A model generated the notes under the pieces. That model searched no databases and was not told where the DNA came from. It saw only the letters and a list, made by a program, of their open reading frames with translations. Position numbers and translations under genes: made by a program. Positions 44,948 through 54,517 of a stretch of 64,000 nt of DNA are shown here, one piece after another (the stretch's first letter is position 1; every line of letters begins with the position of its first letter). The DNA is taken from NCBI GenBank assembly GCA_016706055.1, contig JADJKL010000012.1, positions 198,114 through 262,113 of the forward strand. The letters are read 5' to 3'. The stretch is from Chitinophagaceae bacterium (GTDB lineage: Bacteria > Bacteroidota > Bacteroidia > Chitinophagales > Chitinophagaceae).

Positions 44948-45475
44948 TTACTTTCCTGCCGGTTTGGGAATATTTAGTTTCAACTTTGCGGCTACCAATA
45001 ATGTTATATCATCACCATCGGGTGCTACAAGAAATGTGTCTTTACTCATAACATGAGTATAAGCTTTTTCCTTGGCTACTGCTTTTACTGCATCGTAAGC
45101 TTTTTTATATAATGGAGCAAGCAATTCATCTTGCTTTGCCTGCAACGCCTGGTTTACTATTTGCTGCCAGTTTTGTATTTGGTAAAGCAACTGTGGCAAT
45201 TCCTGCTCAATTTGCTTTTTTACAACAGCAGGGGCTACATGCACAGAATCTTTTAAAACACTATCCTTATACTGGTATAAAGAAATTATTTGTGCATATT
45301 GAGGATTAATAGAGTCTTGCTGATATCTGTCCAACAATGAATCAAGTTTAGCCGTTTCTGGCATCAACCCTATTACATCATCAATACGGATATAACCAAT
45401 TTTAGTTTGAGCAGCTGCATCGTTTGCAAAGAACATTCCCGATACTAACACAACAACAGTAAGAAATTTTTTCAT
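44948..45475 (-). CDS. OmpH/Skp family periplasmic chaperone (copy 1)
   Basis: A 175-residue exported protein (signal MKKFLTVVVLVSGMFFANDAAA). The segment TKIGYIRIDDVIGLMPE followed by a long helical region is the OmpH/Skp pattern; Skp holds unfolded outer membrane proteins in the periplasm. It follows another ompH copy and bamA on the same strand, a conserved arrangement that fits a role in outer membrane protein assembly. The terminator at 44891 ends this unit. Confidence 0.88.
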   Translation of the reverse strand: MKKFLTVVVLVSGMFFANDAAAQTKIGYIRIDDVIGLMPETAKLDSLLDRYQQDSINPQYAQIISLYQYKDSVLKDSVHVAPAVVKKQIEQELPQLLYQIQNWQQIVNQALQAKQDELLAPLYKKAYDAVKAVAKEKAYTHVMSKDTFLVAPDGDDITLLVAAKLKLNIPKPAGK

Positions 45476-45569
45476 TTAGTTTATTTTAAGATTGCTTTAT
45501 AGAGTTATTATGCCCTTGATTCGTTGCTTTTCAACTCCTTTTCGGGTCTTATTTATTTTTTGTTAACAG

Positions 45570-46081
45570 TTATCTTATCCCAAGATCTTTGAGCACATCT
45601 TCGCTCTTGTCCAGTTTTGGGTCGGCAAATATAATGGTAATTCCTTCACTTTTATCCAATACAAAATCATATCCTCTTGTAACTGCCATTTTCTGCACAG
45701 CATTGTACACTTTATCTTGAATCGGCTTAATCAATTCCTGTCTCTTTTTAAACAGATCTCCCTCAAAACCAAAGCGTTTACGCTGCAAATCACGGAGCTC
45801 TTTCTCTTTATTATAAAGCTGGTCTTCTCTTTTTTTCCTTAGCTCTTCCGTAAGCATTACTTGCTCTGCTTCAAAGTTCTGATACATTTTATCAAGTTCT
45901 TCTTGTTTACCATCAACATCTTTTTGCCAGCTATTAGCTACCTCATCCAATTGCGTTTGTGCCACTTTATAATCCGGCATTTTGTCTAAAATGTAACGGT
46001 ATCGATTATAGCATATTTCTGTGCCTGAACAGCAGTACTTAACAGCATAATACTAAGAGCAGCAATAAGTATTTTTTTCAT
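45570..46081 (-). CDS. OmpH/Skp family periplasmic chaperone (copy 2), frameshifted as sequenced
   Basis: From ATG 46081 the frame reads a signal peptide MKKILIAALSIMLLSTAVQA and KYAIIDT, then shifts at GG (45998-45999). One more G (plus strand) gives DTRYILDKMPDYKVAQTQLD and joins the long coiled-coil frame (EELDKMYQNFEAEQVMLTEE; KRFGFEGDLFKKRQELIKPI) typical of OmpH. It lies between bamA and ompH copy 1. An essential-type chaperone beside bamA is unlikely to be a true pseudogene, so an error is favoured. Confidence 0.88.
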
Positions 46082-46117
46082 GTTATACATTTTCAGAATG
46101 AAAATACAATATCAATA

Positions 46118-48853
46118 TTATTCTGGTTCTACACCAAGCATAAAGGTAAATCTTGATGCACCTTTCAGCCCTGTGCCCGGTGTAATACGATCAAGTCCTA
46201 TACCATAGTCAAACCCTAACAAGCCAAACATCGGAAGGAAAAATCGCATTCCAACACCAACGCTTCTACGCAATTTGAATGGATTGTAATCTTTATAATT
46301 ATACCATCCATTTGCCGCTTCAAAGAAGCCCAGTGCATAAATAGTACTGCTTGGATTTGTTACCAACGGGAAACGCATTTCAAGTGTGTACTTATTAAAT
46401 ATGGTGAAGAATTGAGTAGCATTTTGCTGATCAGGATTTATTGTTGGATCAGATGACTGATAAACCGGATAGCCACGATGAGCAACAATATCATATCCTA
46501 ATAATCCAAAGTTATTTGTCAAACCTGCATCACCCACCTGGAATCTTTCAAATGGTGAATATTCAAGATCTTTATTATACCTGCCCATAAATCCATACTT
46601 GGCAGCCATCTTTAATACAAACTGGCGGTTTTTATCTGCACCTAATGGCTTACCAATTGGCACATACCATTCTGCATTAAAACGCCATTTATGGTATTCA
46701 GGATTTTTAAACTTGTCGTTATCCTTTGTCGAGTTTTTATTAAATAAAGAATAAGGCGGCGTAAACTGTACACTGGCAAGGAAGTTCGATCCACTTCTTG
46801 GGAAAATAGGGTCGAATACGGATGAGCGTTGCAATCCTATTTTAAAACTTATGTTGGTAGATGTACCGTTTTTAAAGTCCTGATCAAAAATCGGGTAGTT
46901 ACGCAGTTTATATTGTGTAAGATTAATTGCATACACCAAACTAAAATAATCATCCGGCCATTTCAATTGCTTACCAAGCGAAACAGAAACCCCATTTACT
47001 TTTAAATAGTTTGTGTCTGATCTTGCATTATCTATTAGTCCCGTATATGGATCGAAGGCATTTGAGTATTTACTATTATTAAATCCTATTGTAAGTGAAT
47101 TTCTTTTTTTACCTCCTAACCAAGGTTCGGTAAATGAAAAACTATACGATCTGAAGGCTCGGCCATTTGATTGAACTCTCAGACTTAGTTTTTGTCCATC
47201 GCCTGTTGGCAACGGATCCCAGGCAGATTTTTTCCAGATGTTGCGAATAGAAAAATTATTAAAGGTAACACCCAATGTTCCGGTAAGACCGATACCGCCA
47301 CCCCAGCCAGCAGAAAGTTCAAGCTGATCAGAAGATTTTTCTTCCAGCTTCCAGTTTATATCCACTGTGCCGTCATCTGCGTTTGGCACCACACCCGGTT
47401 CTATGGTTTCCTGATTAAAGAATTGCAGGTTTCCTAATTCTCTTTGTGAACGGATTAAATCTGAACGGCTAAACAATTCTCCCGGTGTAGTTCTTAACTC
47501 ACGTCGGATTACATAATCTTTTGTTTTTTCGTTGCCAGCAATGGTTACATTTTTTAATCTAGCCTGCGGTCCTTCTGTCATTCTGATTTCATAATCAATT
47601 GTATCGTTATACACTGCCATTTCAACCGGCTCTACTCTAAAAAATAAATAACCTTCATCCATGTAAAGACCGCTGATATCGCCACCATCTTGTGCAGCTT
47701 CTTTACCAAGCCTTCTGTTCATGATGCCGATATTATAAATGTCGCCTTTATTAATGCCCAGTATAATATTCAAGATGGAATCAGAATATTTTGAATTCCC
47801 CTTCCAAGTAATATCTCCAAAATAATATTGTTTGCCTTCATTAACCTTTATATCAACATTCAGGTTTCCGTTCTTGGTTAAGTATGATGTATCGTCAACA
47901 ATTTGAGCATCTCTGTATCCAAGAGAGTTGTAATAATCAAGCACCTTTTCCTTATCTTCTTCAAACTTCTTTTGATCAAATTTTGCTCCACTAAAAAGCT
48001 TGAATCGGAACCATGGATCAAGCAACCTTTTAGTTTTGCTTAATGAAAGAAATCCCCAGTCCTTACTGTACTCCCCGAATGAATAAGGCTTATTATCACC
48101 ATATGGGCTTTGCGCCTCATCTTTTTTCAAAGAAAACTTTGACATTTCCTTGGTGCCCTTCATATGCTTTTTCAACCGCAGTCCGTCCACATTATCATTA
48201 CCATAAAAACCAACTTCGTTAATCTTAATTTTATTCCCCTTAATTACATTAATCGTCATCTGGTTGGAATTCGCAAAAGCAGGATCTGGCTTTTCATCTA
48301 TTGTAACCTGCACATTCCGATATGCCTTCTCCGTATAAAATTTCGTAACAATCTCAACTATATTTCTACGGGTATTTTCGGTGATGATTGTTTGCTTTGC
48401 AAGTGCTGCCTTTGTAATTAACTCATCAGCATCCGATTTACTAATTCCCGTAAATTTAAAATTGCCAAGCCTAGGTCTTTCCTGCACACTCAATTCGAGC
48501 CACACTTTATCACCATCAACTTTTGTAACAAATATTTCTACGTTAGAAAATAATTTTTGCCTCCAAAGATTTGCAATCGATTTCGCAAAAATATCACCAC
48601 CCGGATGCATGAATTTGTCGCCGGGAGTTAAATTTGAAATTGAATAAACGATTGATGTATCAAGATATTTTATGCCGGTAACTTGTACATCAGCAATAGT
48701 ATATTCTCTTGGCACTCTGGCATTTTGCCATTCAATAAGTTTCGGGTCTAATGAGGTAGGCTTTGTAGTATCACCATCTTGGGCAAATGAGTTGAATACG
48801 GAGATTACAACTATAAACATTGTAACACTAAACCTGGATAGAAGTCGTTGCAT
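46118..48853 (-). CDS. bamA: Outer membrane protein assembly factor BamA
   Basis: BamA inserts beta-barrel proteins into the outer membrane. ATG 48853 (MQRLLSRFSVTMFIVVISVF) gives 911 residues with a signal peptide; an upstream TTG at 48874 is less likely. POTRA domains occupy about residues 55-480 (REYTIADVQVTGIKYLDTSI; PQARLKNVTIAGNEKTKDYV; LRTTPGELFSRSDLIRSQRE), and the Omp85 barrel follows (SAGWGGGIGLTGTLGVTFNN; FGFDYGIGLDRITPG-type strands; final strand RFTFMLGVEPE). The neighbours uppS, ompH x2 and murI form the conserved phylum cluster. Confidence 0.95.
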   Translation of the reverse strand: MQRLLSRFSVTMFIVVISVFNSFAQDGDTTKPTSLDPKLIEWQNARVPREYTIADVQVTGIKYLDTSIVYSISNLTPGDKFMHPGGDIFAKSIANLWRQKLFSNVEIFVTKVDGDKVWLELSVQERPRLGNFKFTGISKSDADELITKAALAKQTIITENTRRNIVEIVTKFYTEKAYRNVQVTIDEKPDPAFANSNQMTINVIKGNKIKINEVGFYGNDNVDGLRLKKHMKGTKEMSKFSLKKDEAQSPYGDNKPYSFGEYSKDWGFLSLSKTKRLLDPWFRFKLFSGAKFDQKKFEEDKEKVLDYYNSLGYRDAQIVDDTSYLTKNGNLNVDIKVNEGKQYYFGDITWKGNSKYSDSILNIILGINKGDIYNIGIMNRRLGKEAAQDGGDISGLYMDEGYLFFRVEPVEMAVYNDTIDYEIRMTEGPQARLKNVTIAGNEKTKDYVIRRELRTTPGELFSRSDLIRSQRELGNLQFFNQETIEPGVVPNADDGTVDINWKLEEKSSDQLELSAGWGGGIGLTGTLGVTFNNFSIRNIWKKSAWDPLPTGDGQKLSLRVQSNGRAFRSYSFSFTEPWLGGKKRNSLTIGFNNSKYSNAFDPYTGLIDNARSDTNYLKVNGVSVSLGKQLKWPDDYFSLVYAINLTQYKLRNYPIFDQDFKNGTSTNISFKIGLQRSSVFDPIFPRSGSNFLASVQFTPPYSLFNKNSTKDNDKFKNPEYHKWRFNAEWYVPIGKPLGADKNRQFVLKMAAKYGFMGRYNKDLEYSPFERFQVGDAGLTNNFGLLGYDIVAHRGYPVYQSSDPTINPDQQNATQFFTIFNKYTLEMRFPLVTNPSSTIYALGFFEAANGWYNYKDYNPFKLRRSVGVGMRFFLPMFGLLGFDYGIGLDRITPGTGLKGASRFTFMLGVEPE

Positions 48854-49009
48854 ATATTTTGTTCTGGTATTCAATACCCACCTTGTGGGACTTAAATGGT
48901 TTGTTTTCTGCGATTTATAAAATAGCCGCCATTCTGGTCAGGCGGCAAATTAAACGTAAATATCGAAACTGTTTGTTAAAAGAAATCACTCCTAACAAGG
49001 CTTTCGGTG

Positions 49010-49771
49010 TTAATGGGCTTTGTTTGTTTCTGCTATCTGTTCTCCTGTCTTTCCAAACCGCCGTTCCCTTCCTTGAAAATCAACTATAGCTTGGTATAAA
49101 TTCTCTTTCCTGAAATCGGGCCAGCGGACATTTGTAAAGTACAATTCGGCATATGCCAACTGATACAATAGGAAGTTGCTGATTCTAAACTCACCACTTG
49201 TTCTAATCATCAGCTCCGGGTCAGGAAAATTGGCCGTACATAAAAACTGCTGTACAGTCTTCTGATTTATATCTTCCACATTCAAGTTTTCTTCTTTTAC
49301 TTCTCTTGCTATTTCTTTTGCTGCATTTGCCAGCTCCCATCTTCCGCTATAGCTAAGTGCCATTACAAGATTTAGCCCTGTATTGGCTTTCGTAATTTCC
49401 AGGGCTTCGTTCAATTCATTTTTGGCAAAGTCTGGGAACATACTCATATCGCCAATTACATGCAGTCGAATCTTATTTTTATTCAATGTTTCTACTTCCT
49501 TACGAATAGTGCTTACTAGCAACTCCATAAGTCCTGCTACTTCATATTCCGGCCTGTCCCAGTTTTCAGTGGAAAAGGCGTAGAGTGTTAAGTATTCTAT
49601 TCCCAACTCTGCGCAACCTTCTACAATGTTGCGTACACTTTCTACTCCATGATAATGACCGAAAAGCCTGTCTTCGCCTTTCTCTTTTGCCCAGCGGCCA
49701 TTACCATCCATAATAATGGCGATATGACGGGGCAGTGATCCTTTATCTATTTTTTCAAGTAATTGCGACAT
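49010..49771 (-). CDS. uppS: Isoprenyl transferase (undecaprenyl diphosphate synthase)
   Basis: A 253-residue cis-prenyltransferase making undecaprenyl diphosphate, the carrier for cell wall precursors. Motifs: HIAIIMDGNGRWAKEKGEDR (catalytic Asp, substrate binding), HYHGVESVRNI, LTLYAFSTENW and, at the C-terminus, LMIRTSGEFRISNFLLYQLA and TNVRWPDF. The promoter element TACCTTTG lies 13 nt upstream. It directly precedes bamA. Confidence 0.96.
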   Translation of the reverse strand: MSQLLEKIDKGSLPRHIAIIMDGNGRWAKEKGEDRLFGHYHGVESVRNIVEGCAELGIEYLTLYAFSTENWDRPEYEVAGLMELLVSTIRKEVETLNKNKIRLHVIGDMSMFPDFAKNELNEALEITKANTGLNLVMALSYSGRWELANAAKEIAREVKEENLNVEDINQKTVQQFLCTANFPDPELMIRTSGEFRISNFLLYQLAYAELYFTNVRWPDFRKENLYQAIVDFQGRERRFGKTGEQIAETNKAH

Positions 49772-49784
49772 AAAAACGGGGGCA

Positions 49785-49792
49785 CAAAGGTA
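49785..49792 (-). promoter_or_regulatory. TACCTTTG promoter element for uppS
   Basis: An exact TAnnTTTG element on the minus strand, 13 nt before ATG 49771, so the cluster from uppS downward can be transcribed on its own. Confidence 0.55.
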
Positions 49793-49824
49793 ATCATGAT
49801 TACAGGTATTTTAGCTTGTTTTGC

Positions 49825-49855
49825 AAAAAAAGAAATGCCCCTTTTGAGGGCATTT
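49825..49855 (-). terminator. Terminator after the DUF2541-like gene
   Basis: AAATGCCC (49833-49840) and GGGCATTT (49848-49855) with a 7-nt loop; on the minus strand a T run follows (about 49825-49831). Confidence 0.8.
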
Positions 49856-49896
49856 TCAAAATATATGCAATTAATTGTGGTTAGGTAAACATTCTT

Positions 49897-50304
49897 TTAG
49901 TTTTTACCCCAAACGGCTACTCTCGATTTACCTCTTCTGAAGCCTTTGGTTTCGTACCAGAATTCAATTTTAGACAGATGTCGTAAGCCACCTGTAAGGT
50001 CAATAACACGACTTTCGCTGCCTTGGGCAAACCTGTTTCTTAATTCCACATCCTGCACAGTACCATTGTCAAAATGTATTTTCATATCATACATTTTCAA
50101 TGGGCCATCTGTTATCTTTAATTTTAACTGGCGAACATCATCCTTCCAATTGCCAAAATGTATAACATCATGGTCAGCTCCAAAGCCAACATTTTTATCT
50201 GCCAGAAAAAACCAATCGCCGGATGTATCGTTTACTGTTTTTTGAGTAGAAAAACTCAGAAGTGCTACGGCTACTAACCCGTAAATTAAATTTGTAATGC
50301 GCAT
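49897..50304 (-). CDS. Exported DUF2541-like protein
   Basis: A 135-residue protein with a signal peptide (MRITNLIYGLVAVALLSFST). The mature part is beta-rich: GDWFFLADKNVGFGADHDVI, then LKLKITDGPLKMYDMKIHFD and RVIDLTGGLRHLSKIEFWYE, matching the DUF2541 pattern (E. coli YaaI is one member). Function is unknown. It is inserted between the DUF6089 and uppS genes of the envelope cluster and has its own terminator. Confidence 0.65.
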   Translation of the reverse strand: MRITNLIYGLVAVALLSFSTQKTVNDTSGDWFFLADKNVGFGADHDVIHFGNWKDDVRQLKLKITDGPLKMYDMKIHFDNGTVQDVELRNRFAQGSESRVIDLTGGLRHLSKIEFWYETKGFRRGKSRVAVWGKN

Positions 50305-50435
50305 AAAATATGATTTATGGTTAAGAATGTTTTACACTGATCTGAACATTAAAGCATCGGTTTAATGCATAACAAACATAAACCACAACCCTGTGCAAAC
50401 ACTAACCCCTGCGGGTAATTTTGTAGTGGATTATT

Positions 50436-51296
50436 TTAATTAGCAGTAGGGCATTTATAAGACTGTAAGTTGAAAGTGACATGAAACATTGCAGTCACAA
50501 AATGGTCTTTTTGTTTACTGTTGCCTCTTTGTCTTCCAGGAATACCAATTGGTGTTCCCAACTCATAGGACCTATCGCTCAGCAATAAGGCATTAGATAT
50601 GCTTCCGTCTGGGTTTGGAGGAAAAACAGCAGGATCTACATAAGTAGTACTTACATCATCTAAATAATCAGTATTGGTAAACCGATACAATACTTCAAAC
50701 CCTATATTAAATCTATCGTTAAAAGCATACTTAACGCCGCCGCCAAAAGGAATACTGATGGCCATTGTGCTATATGGCTTTCTGTCTGGATAAAGAGTGC
50801 TGCCTTGACCTTCTGTATTTAAAGGACGTAGCAAAATTTTCTCATCTCGCAGGTATGCATATGGATCGTAAGTAAATATGCCTGCGCCAAAAGTGATATA
50901 TGGCGTAAAGCTATAATCAGGTTCACCTGGCATGAATCGGAAGAAGTTGAAATCGCCTTGCAAACTAAGTTCCCAAACTTTGCTGTTAAAGCTCAGGTTA
51001 CGGGAAAACATCTGCTTATTAAAATCATTGTATTTATCAGAATATCCGAGCTGAACAAAACTTGCTCCGAGGCGCACTGCTATATAGTTGCCTAGGTTTT
51101 TACGAAAAAAAACAGTTGCCGCCATTTTGGGCCTGTTTAAGCTGGCTCTGGTATTTAAATCGCCAAAATAGTGACTGCCACCCAGGCCTATTCCAAATTC
51201 ACCTTCCTGAACAACAGATTCTTGTGCCTTTAATTGACTAAAACAGCCAGTTAATACAGTAAAAACCAGTGTAATTGTAATAATCTTCTTCATCAT
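50436..51296 (-). CDS. DUF6089 outer membrane protein
   Basis: A 286-residue exported protein (signal MKKIITITLVFTVLTGCFSQ then LKAQ). QEGEFGIGLGGSHYFGDLNT, then FFRKNLGNYIAVRLGASFVQ and SIPFGGGVKYAFNDRFNIGF are beta-barrel strands typical of the DUF6089 family, which sits between nadK and uppS/bamA throughout this phylum. The C-terminal strand TAMFHVTFNLQSYKCPTAN may insert into the outer membrane. Its role is not known, but conserved context suggests envelope assembly. Confidence 0.88.
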   Translation of the reverse strand: MMKKIITITLVFTVLTGCFSQLKAQESVVQEGEFGIGLGGSHYFGDLNTRASLNRPKMAATVFFRKNLGNYIAVRLGASFVQLGYSDKYNDFNKQMFSRNLSFNSKVWELSLQGDFNFFRFMPGEPDYSFTPYITFGAGIFTYDPYAYLRDEKILLRPLNTEGQGSTLYPDRKPYSTMAISIPFGGGVKYAFNDRFNIGFEVLYRFTNTDYLDDVSTTYVDPAVFPPNPDGSISNALLLSDRSYELGTPIGIPGRQRGNSKQKDHFVTAMFHVTFNLQSYKCPTAN

Positions 51297-51368
51297 AACT
51301 ATTTAAAATACGATCCAGAGTGTATTAGAACGTTAAAAGTAATTGATTTCTTATTCAGCAGCCAGTAA

Positions 51369-52247
51369 TTAGTTTCTTTTATCAAGTCCCCAAGTAAGCT
51401 TATTGCGGAGTGTTTGCAGAAAATTGTTCTCACTAAGGCGGACAAGGTTAACGTCAAAGGCCTCTCTTTTTACTGCCAGTTGAATGTTTTTATCTACAAT
51501 TTCTCTTCTTGAATCAAGCGAACAGATAATCTGATCGGACCTGCATTCGATTTCGAAAGAAATAATATTGTTATCAGGAACTATTATGGGACGAACATTC
51601 AAGTTATGCGGCGCAACAGGAGTAATTACAAAATTGCCTGAGTCAGGAAAAACTATTGGACCATTGCAACTAAGCGAATAACCAGTAGAACCAGTTGGCG
51701 TAGCCACTATTAAACCATCTGCCCAGTAATTGTTTAAAAATTCACCATTGAGATAAGTATGAATTTTTATCATCGAATCAATATCTCTCTTATGAATAGA
51801 AAATTCATTTAACCCATATGGAACGTTACCAAAAATTGGAATACTTGCATCAACATGGATTAATGATCGGGTATCTTTCAGATAAGTTCTGTTGGCTATT
51901 GCTTTTACAGCCATTTGTAACTCTTCCCGGCCAATGCTGGCTAAAAAGCCCAGTCGACCGAAATTGATACCCATAATAGAAATGGGCTTATTTCGTATCA
52001 ACGTAATTGTATCCAGTAAAGTGCCATCGCCGCCAAGGCTGATAATAAATTCAATTTCATCACTCAATTCTTCTGCTCTGGAAAACTTAGCTGTATCCGC
52101 TGGTAAATGAATAGCATCTTTTATCTGTTCAAAAAAATCACGGAAAATAACAGGTTGAATTTTCTGTTTTGTCAGCTCATCAAAAAAGAGTTGTACATCT
52201 TTTTGCTGATCATCCACCATTACTCTGCTGTAAATCGCTGCTTTCAT
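51369..52247 (-). CDS. nadK: NAD kinase
   Basis: A 292-residue ATP-dependent kinase making NADP. The GGDGT motif is in IISLGGDGTLLDTI, NEFSIHKRD supplies the NE/D motif, and the glycine-rich ATPTGSTGYSLSCNGPIVFP follows. The domain order and length are usual for NadK. It is next to the DUF6089 gene and downstream of an Omp85-like gene, the conserved phylum order. Confidence 0.96.
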   Translation of the reverse strand: MKAAIYSRVMVDDQQKDVQLFFDELTKQKIQPVIFRDFFEQIKDAIHLPADTAKFSRAEELSDEIEFIISLGGDGTLLDTITLIRNKPISIMGINFGRLGFLASIGREELQMAVKAIANRTYLKDTRSLIHVDASIPIFGNVPYGLNEFSIHKRDIDSMIKIHTYLNGEFLNNYWADGLIVATPTGSTGYSLSCNGPIVFPDSGNFVITPVAPHNLNVRPIIVPDNNIISFEIECRSDQIICSLDSRREIVDKNIQLAVKREAFDVNLVRLSENNFLQTLRNKLTWGLDKRN

Positions 52248-52284
52248 TCAAATTGGTTTATCACTATTTTATATTGGCAAATAT

Positions 52285-53721
52285 TTAGAATATAGATTTG
52301 CGGTGCAAAAATAATCCGTTTTGACCTATTGCATTAAAGCTGTATTCCAATTTGAAAGTTACATCATAAAAGGTGAGTATATCAATTCCAAAACCGCCGG
52401 AGTAAAGCATTTTATTTGACAGCGAATTTTCGCCGGGCTGGGGATTGTGTGCATAGCCAGCATTGCCGTACGTTTTTCCAAATATGCGTACAGGTATTCG
52501 CTCCGGTTCTTTTCCTCTTTTTGCAGGAATCTTTATCTTAAAGTTTAATAGCTCTCTGGTAAATGTTGTTCTTACAACACCTCCTGCTACTCCATCTACC
52601 ACATAATATTCATAGCCTTGCAAATAAGCATCGCCATAACCTAAGAAACGCTGATTAAAATAGGATTGTTTAAAAGGCAGTTTAAGACCGCCAACAGTAG
52701 TCAGGTTAAAAAACGTTTTTTTGGAAAGCGGCCAACTGGCAGATGCTTTAACTTCAAAACCCCAAACGTCTAATATTTTATTAAACCCTTTTTTACCAAT
52801 TGACAATTGAACAGCATATCCTTTTGTGGGATAAGGTATATAGTCAAGGTCAAAGTAACTCATTGTATAATTTATTTCAGGATATGAAATACTGGTTCTG
52901 CCCAAATTAAAGTAAGAAGGATTCAATAGAGCTACTGTGTCGCTAATCGTCTCATGGGTAAATCCTATTCCAAAACTATGGCGGGTTTTAATAGCTCTGC
53001 GATAAGTTACTTCAGCATAGGCATTAATAAATCTTCGTGTATAGACATCCTCTTGTTTTACAAAAGCCTGTTTGTTTTGAATCGTATTATAATTTATTTC
53101 TTTGTTTTTTCCTGCATCAAAAGAAACCCTGGCACCCCATTTCAATTTTTTATCAATATATAATCTGTCATAGCTGAATGAAAGTTGCTTGGTATAGCCA
53201 TTTATTACTTTAAATCTCAGTTTATCATTTTTCCCTGTAACATTATTGTATAAAAGTTTAGCTCCATAGTTTACTCTGCTTAAACTTGCCTTTTGCTCTA
53301 TCAACCATTGATTGAGATTTCTGTCAACCGGTTTAAAATAAGGTAGCGGAAACAAGTACCACCTTTCTCTTACAGTAATAATAACATTGATCTTGCTCCC
53401 TTCAAAATTCTTAGCCGCTATCGTTACAGAGTGAAAAAGTGATGTATTCATTAATTGCTTTCTGCCATCTTCAAATTTCTCTACCAACACATCCAATGGA
53501 TAAGTGTCGCCTGTTCTAAAAGGAATTTCCCTGAGCATTATAAATCCCTTTGTTTTTTTATTTCCCGTGAATTCAATATTGCCAATTTCAATAATTGTAG
53601 ATGCTGTGTGCATGGCAATACTATCTGGGATGGATATAACAGGATCTGTTTGGGCAGACCCAATACAACTGCATAACAGTGCCATGAAGAGTGAGAAATA
53701 ATATTTTGTTTCCAGCCGCAT
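52285..53721 (-). CDS. Omp85/BamA-like outer membrane protein with POTRA domain
   Basis: A 478-residue exported protein (signal MRLETKYYFSLFMALLCSCI). One POTRA-like region at about 45-120 (IIEIGNIEFTGNKKTKGFIM; REIPFRTGDTYPLDVLVEKF) precedes a 16-strand-type Omp85 barrel (EVTYRRAIKTRHSFGIGFTH; FNQRFLGYGDAYLQGYEYYV; GGFGIDILTFYDVTFKLEYS). It is much shorter than BamA and lacks the extra POTRA domains, so it resembles TamA/patatin-linked Omp85 proteins. Cargo unknown. Confidence 0.82.
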   Translation of the reverse strand: MRLETKYYFSLFMALLCSCIGSAQTDPVISIPDSIAMHTASTIIEIGNIEFTGNKKTKGFIMLREIPFRTGDTYPLDVLVEKFEDGRKQLMNTSLFHSVTIAAKNFEGSKINVIITVRERWYLFPLPYFKPVDRNLNQWLIEQKASLSRVNYGAKLLYNNVTGKNDKLRFKVINGYTKQLSFSYDRLYIDKKLKWGARVSFDAGKNKEINYNTIQNKQAFVKQEDVYTRRFINAYAEVTYRRAIKTRHSFGIGFTHETISDTVALLNPSYFNLGRTSISYPEINYTMSYFDLDYIPYPTKGYAVQLSIGKKGFNKILDVWGFEVKASASWPLSKKTFFNLTTVGGLKLPFKQSYFNQRFLGYGDAYLQGYEYYVVDGVAGGVVRTTFTRELLNFKIKIPAKRGKEPERIPVRIFGKTYGNAGYAHNPQPGENSLSNKMLYSGGFGIDILTFYDVTFKLEYSFNAIGQNGLFLHRKSIF

Positions 53722-53788
53722 AACTATAAATGAGATAAGGCAACTAAGTTAGCCGGATTATTGAATTGTTTACAATTGTAAACAAACA

Positions 53789-54451
53789 TTATATTTTCAG
53801 GTAATTCATTAGATTATCAAAGTTGCTCCGCAGTTCATTCTCATACATTTCTTCTCCGATAAAATATTTTACGGAATAGTCATACCGCTGAAATGTAGCA
53901 ACGATATCAGACACTTCGGGCTTATTGATGCGAATGGTTATCTGCATCATTCCCGTTTCTCCGTCATTAGAAGTATTTAGCTGCGTAATTTGGGCATCAT
54001 TTTGTTCTACCAGCTTACTTATTTCACTAAAAGAATAATTATTACTAGCTATCTCCAGCACAATTAGACCGCCAGGTTCATTTAAGCTCATAAATGAAGA
54101 AGCATATCTAAGTAGTTCGTTATAAGAAACCACTCCCGTTAATTCATTTTCCTCCGAAACAACAGGCACAATACTCAGTCCATTTTCTCCAGCTAATTGT
54201 ACCGCTTTTAAAAAATGTTCCTCTTCCTTTACTGATTCTGTAGAAAAGGATTGTTGTAACACTTCCAACGGATCATTGTCATTCTCTGCCATCAGCAAAT
54301 CATCTTCACTTATAAGACCGACATATTTTTCTCCGTCGGTAATAGGTAAATGAGTAACCTGGTTATCGTTCATGAGTTGCAACACCTGATACACCTTGTC
54401 TGCAAGATGTACAGAAGGAAGTGACTGAGTTATTAATTCACGGATTAACAT
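53789..54451 (-). CDS. CBS-domain protein
   Basis: A 220-residue protein with two CBS motifs (QSLPSVHLADKVYQVLQLMN and later NGLSIVPVVSEENELTGVVS), which together form an adenine-nucleotide-binding Bateman module, followed by a C-terminal ACT-like region (LEIASNNYSFSEISKLVEQN). It is the usual gene upstream of nadK in Bacteroidota. An upstream TTG (54472) is possible; ATG 54451 (MLIRELITQSLP) is preferred. Target enzyme unknown. Confidence 0.85.
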   Translation of the reverse strand: MLIRELITQSLPSVHLADKVYQVLQLMNDNQVTHLPITDGEKYVGLISEDDLLMAENDNDPLEVLQQSFSTESVKEEEHFLKAVQLAGENGLSIVPVVSEENELTGVVSYNELLRYASSFMSLNEPGGLIVLEIASNNYSFSEISKLVEQNDAQITQLNTSNDGETGMMQITIRINKPEVSDIVATFQRYDYSVKYFIGEEMYENELRSNFDNLMNYLKI

Positions 54452-54517
54452 GGATAGCGGCTTTGTTTTCAATACTATGATACTTTGTGCATCATAATAG
54501 TACTAAGACATCAACGA

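Noticed and set aside
49946..50245. 99-residue plus-strand frame
   Set aside because: Antisense to the DUF2541-like gene with no independent support.
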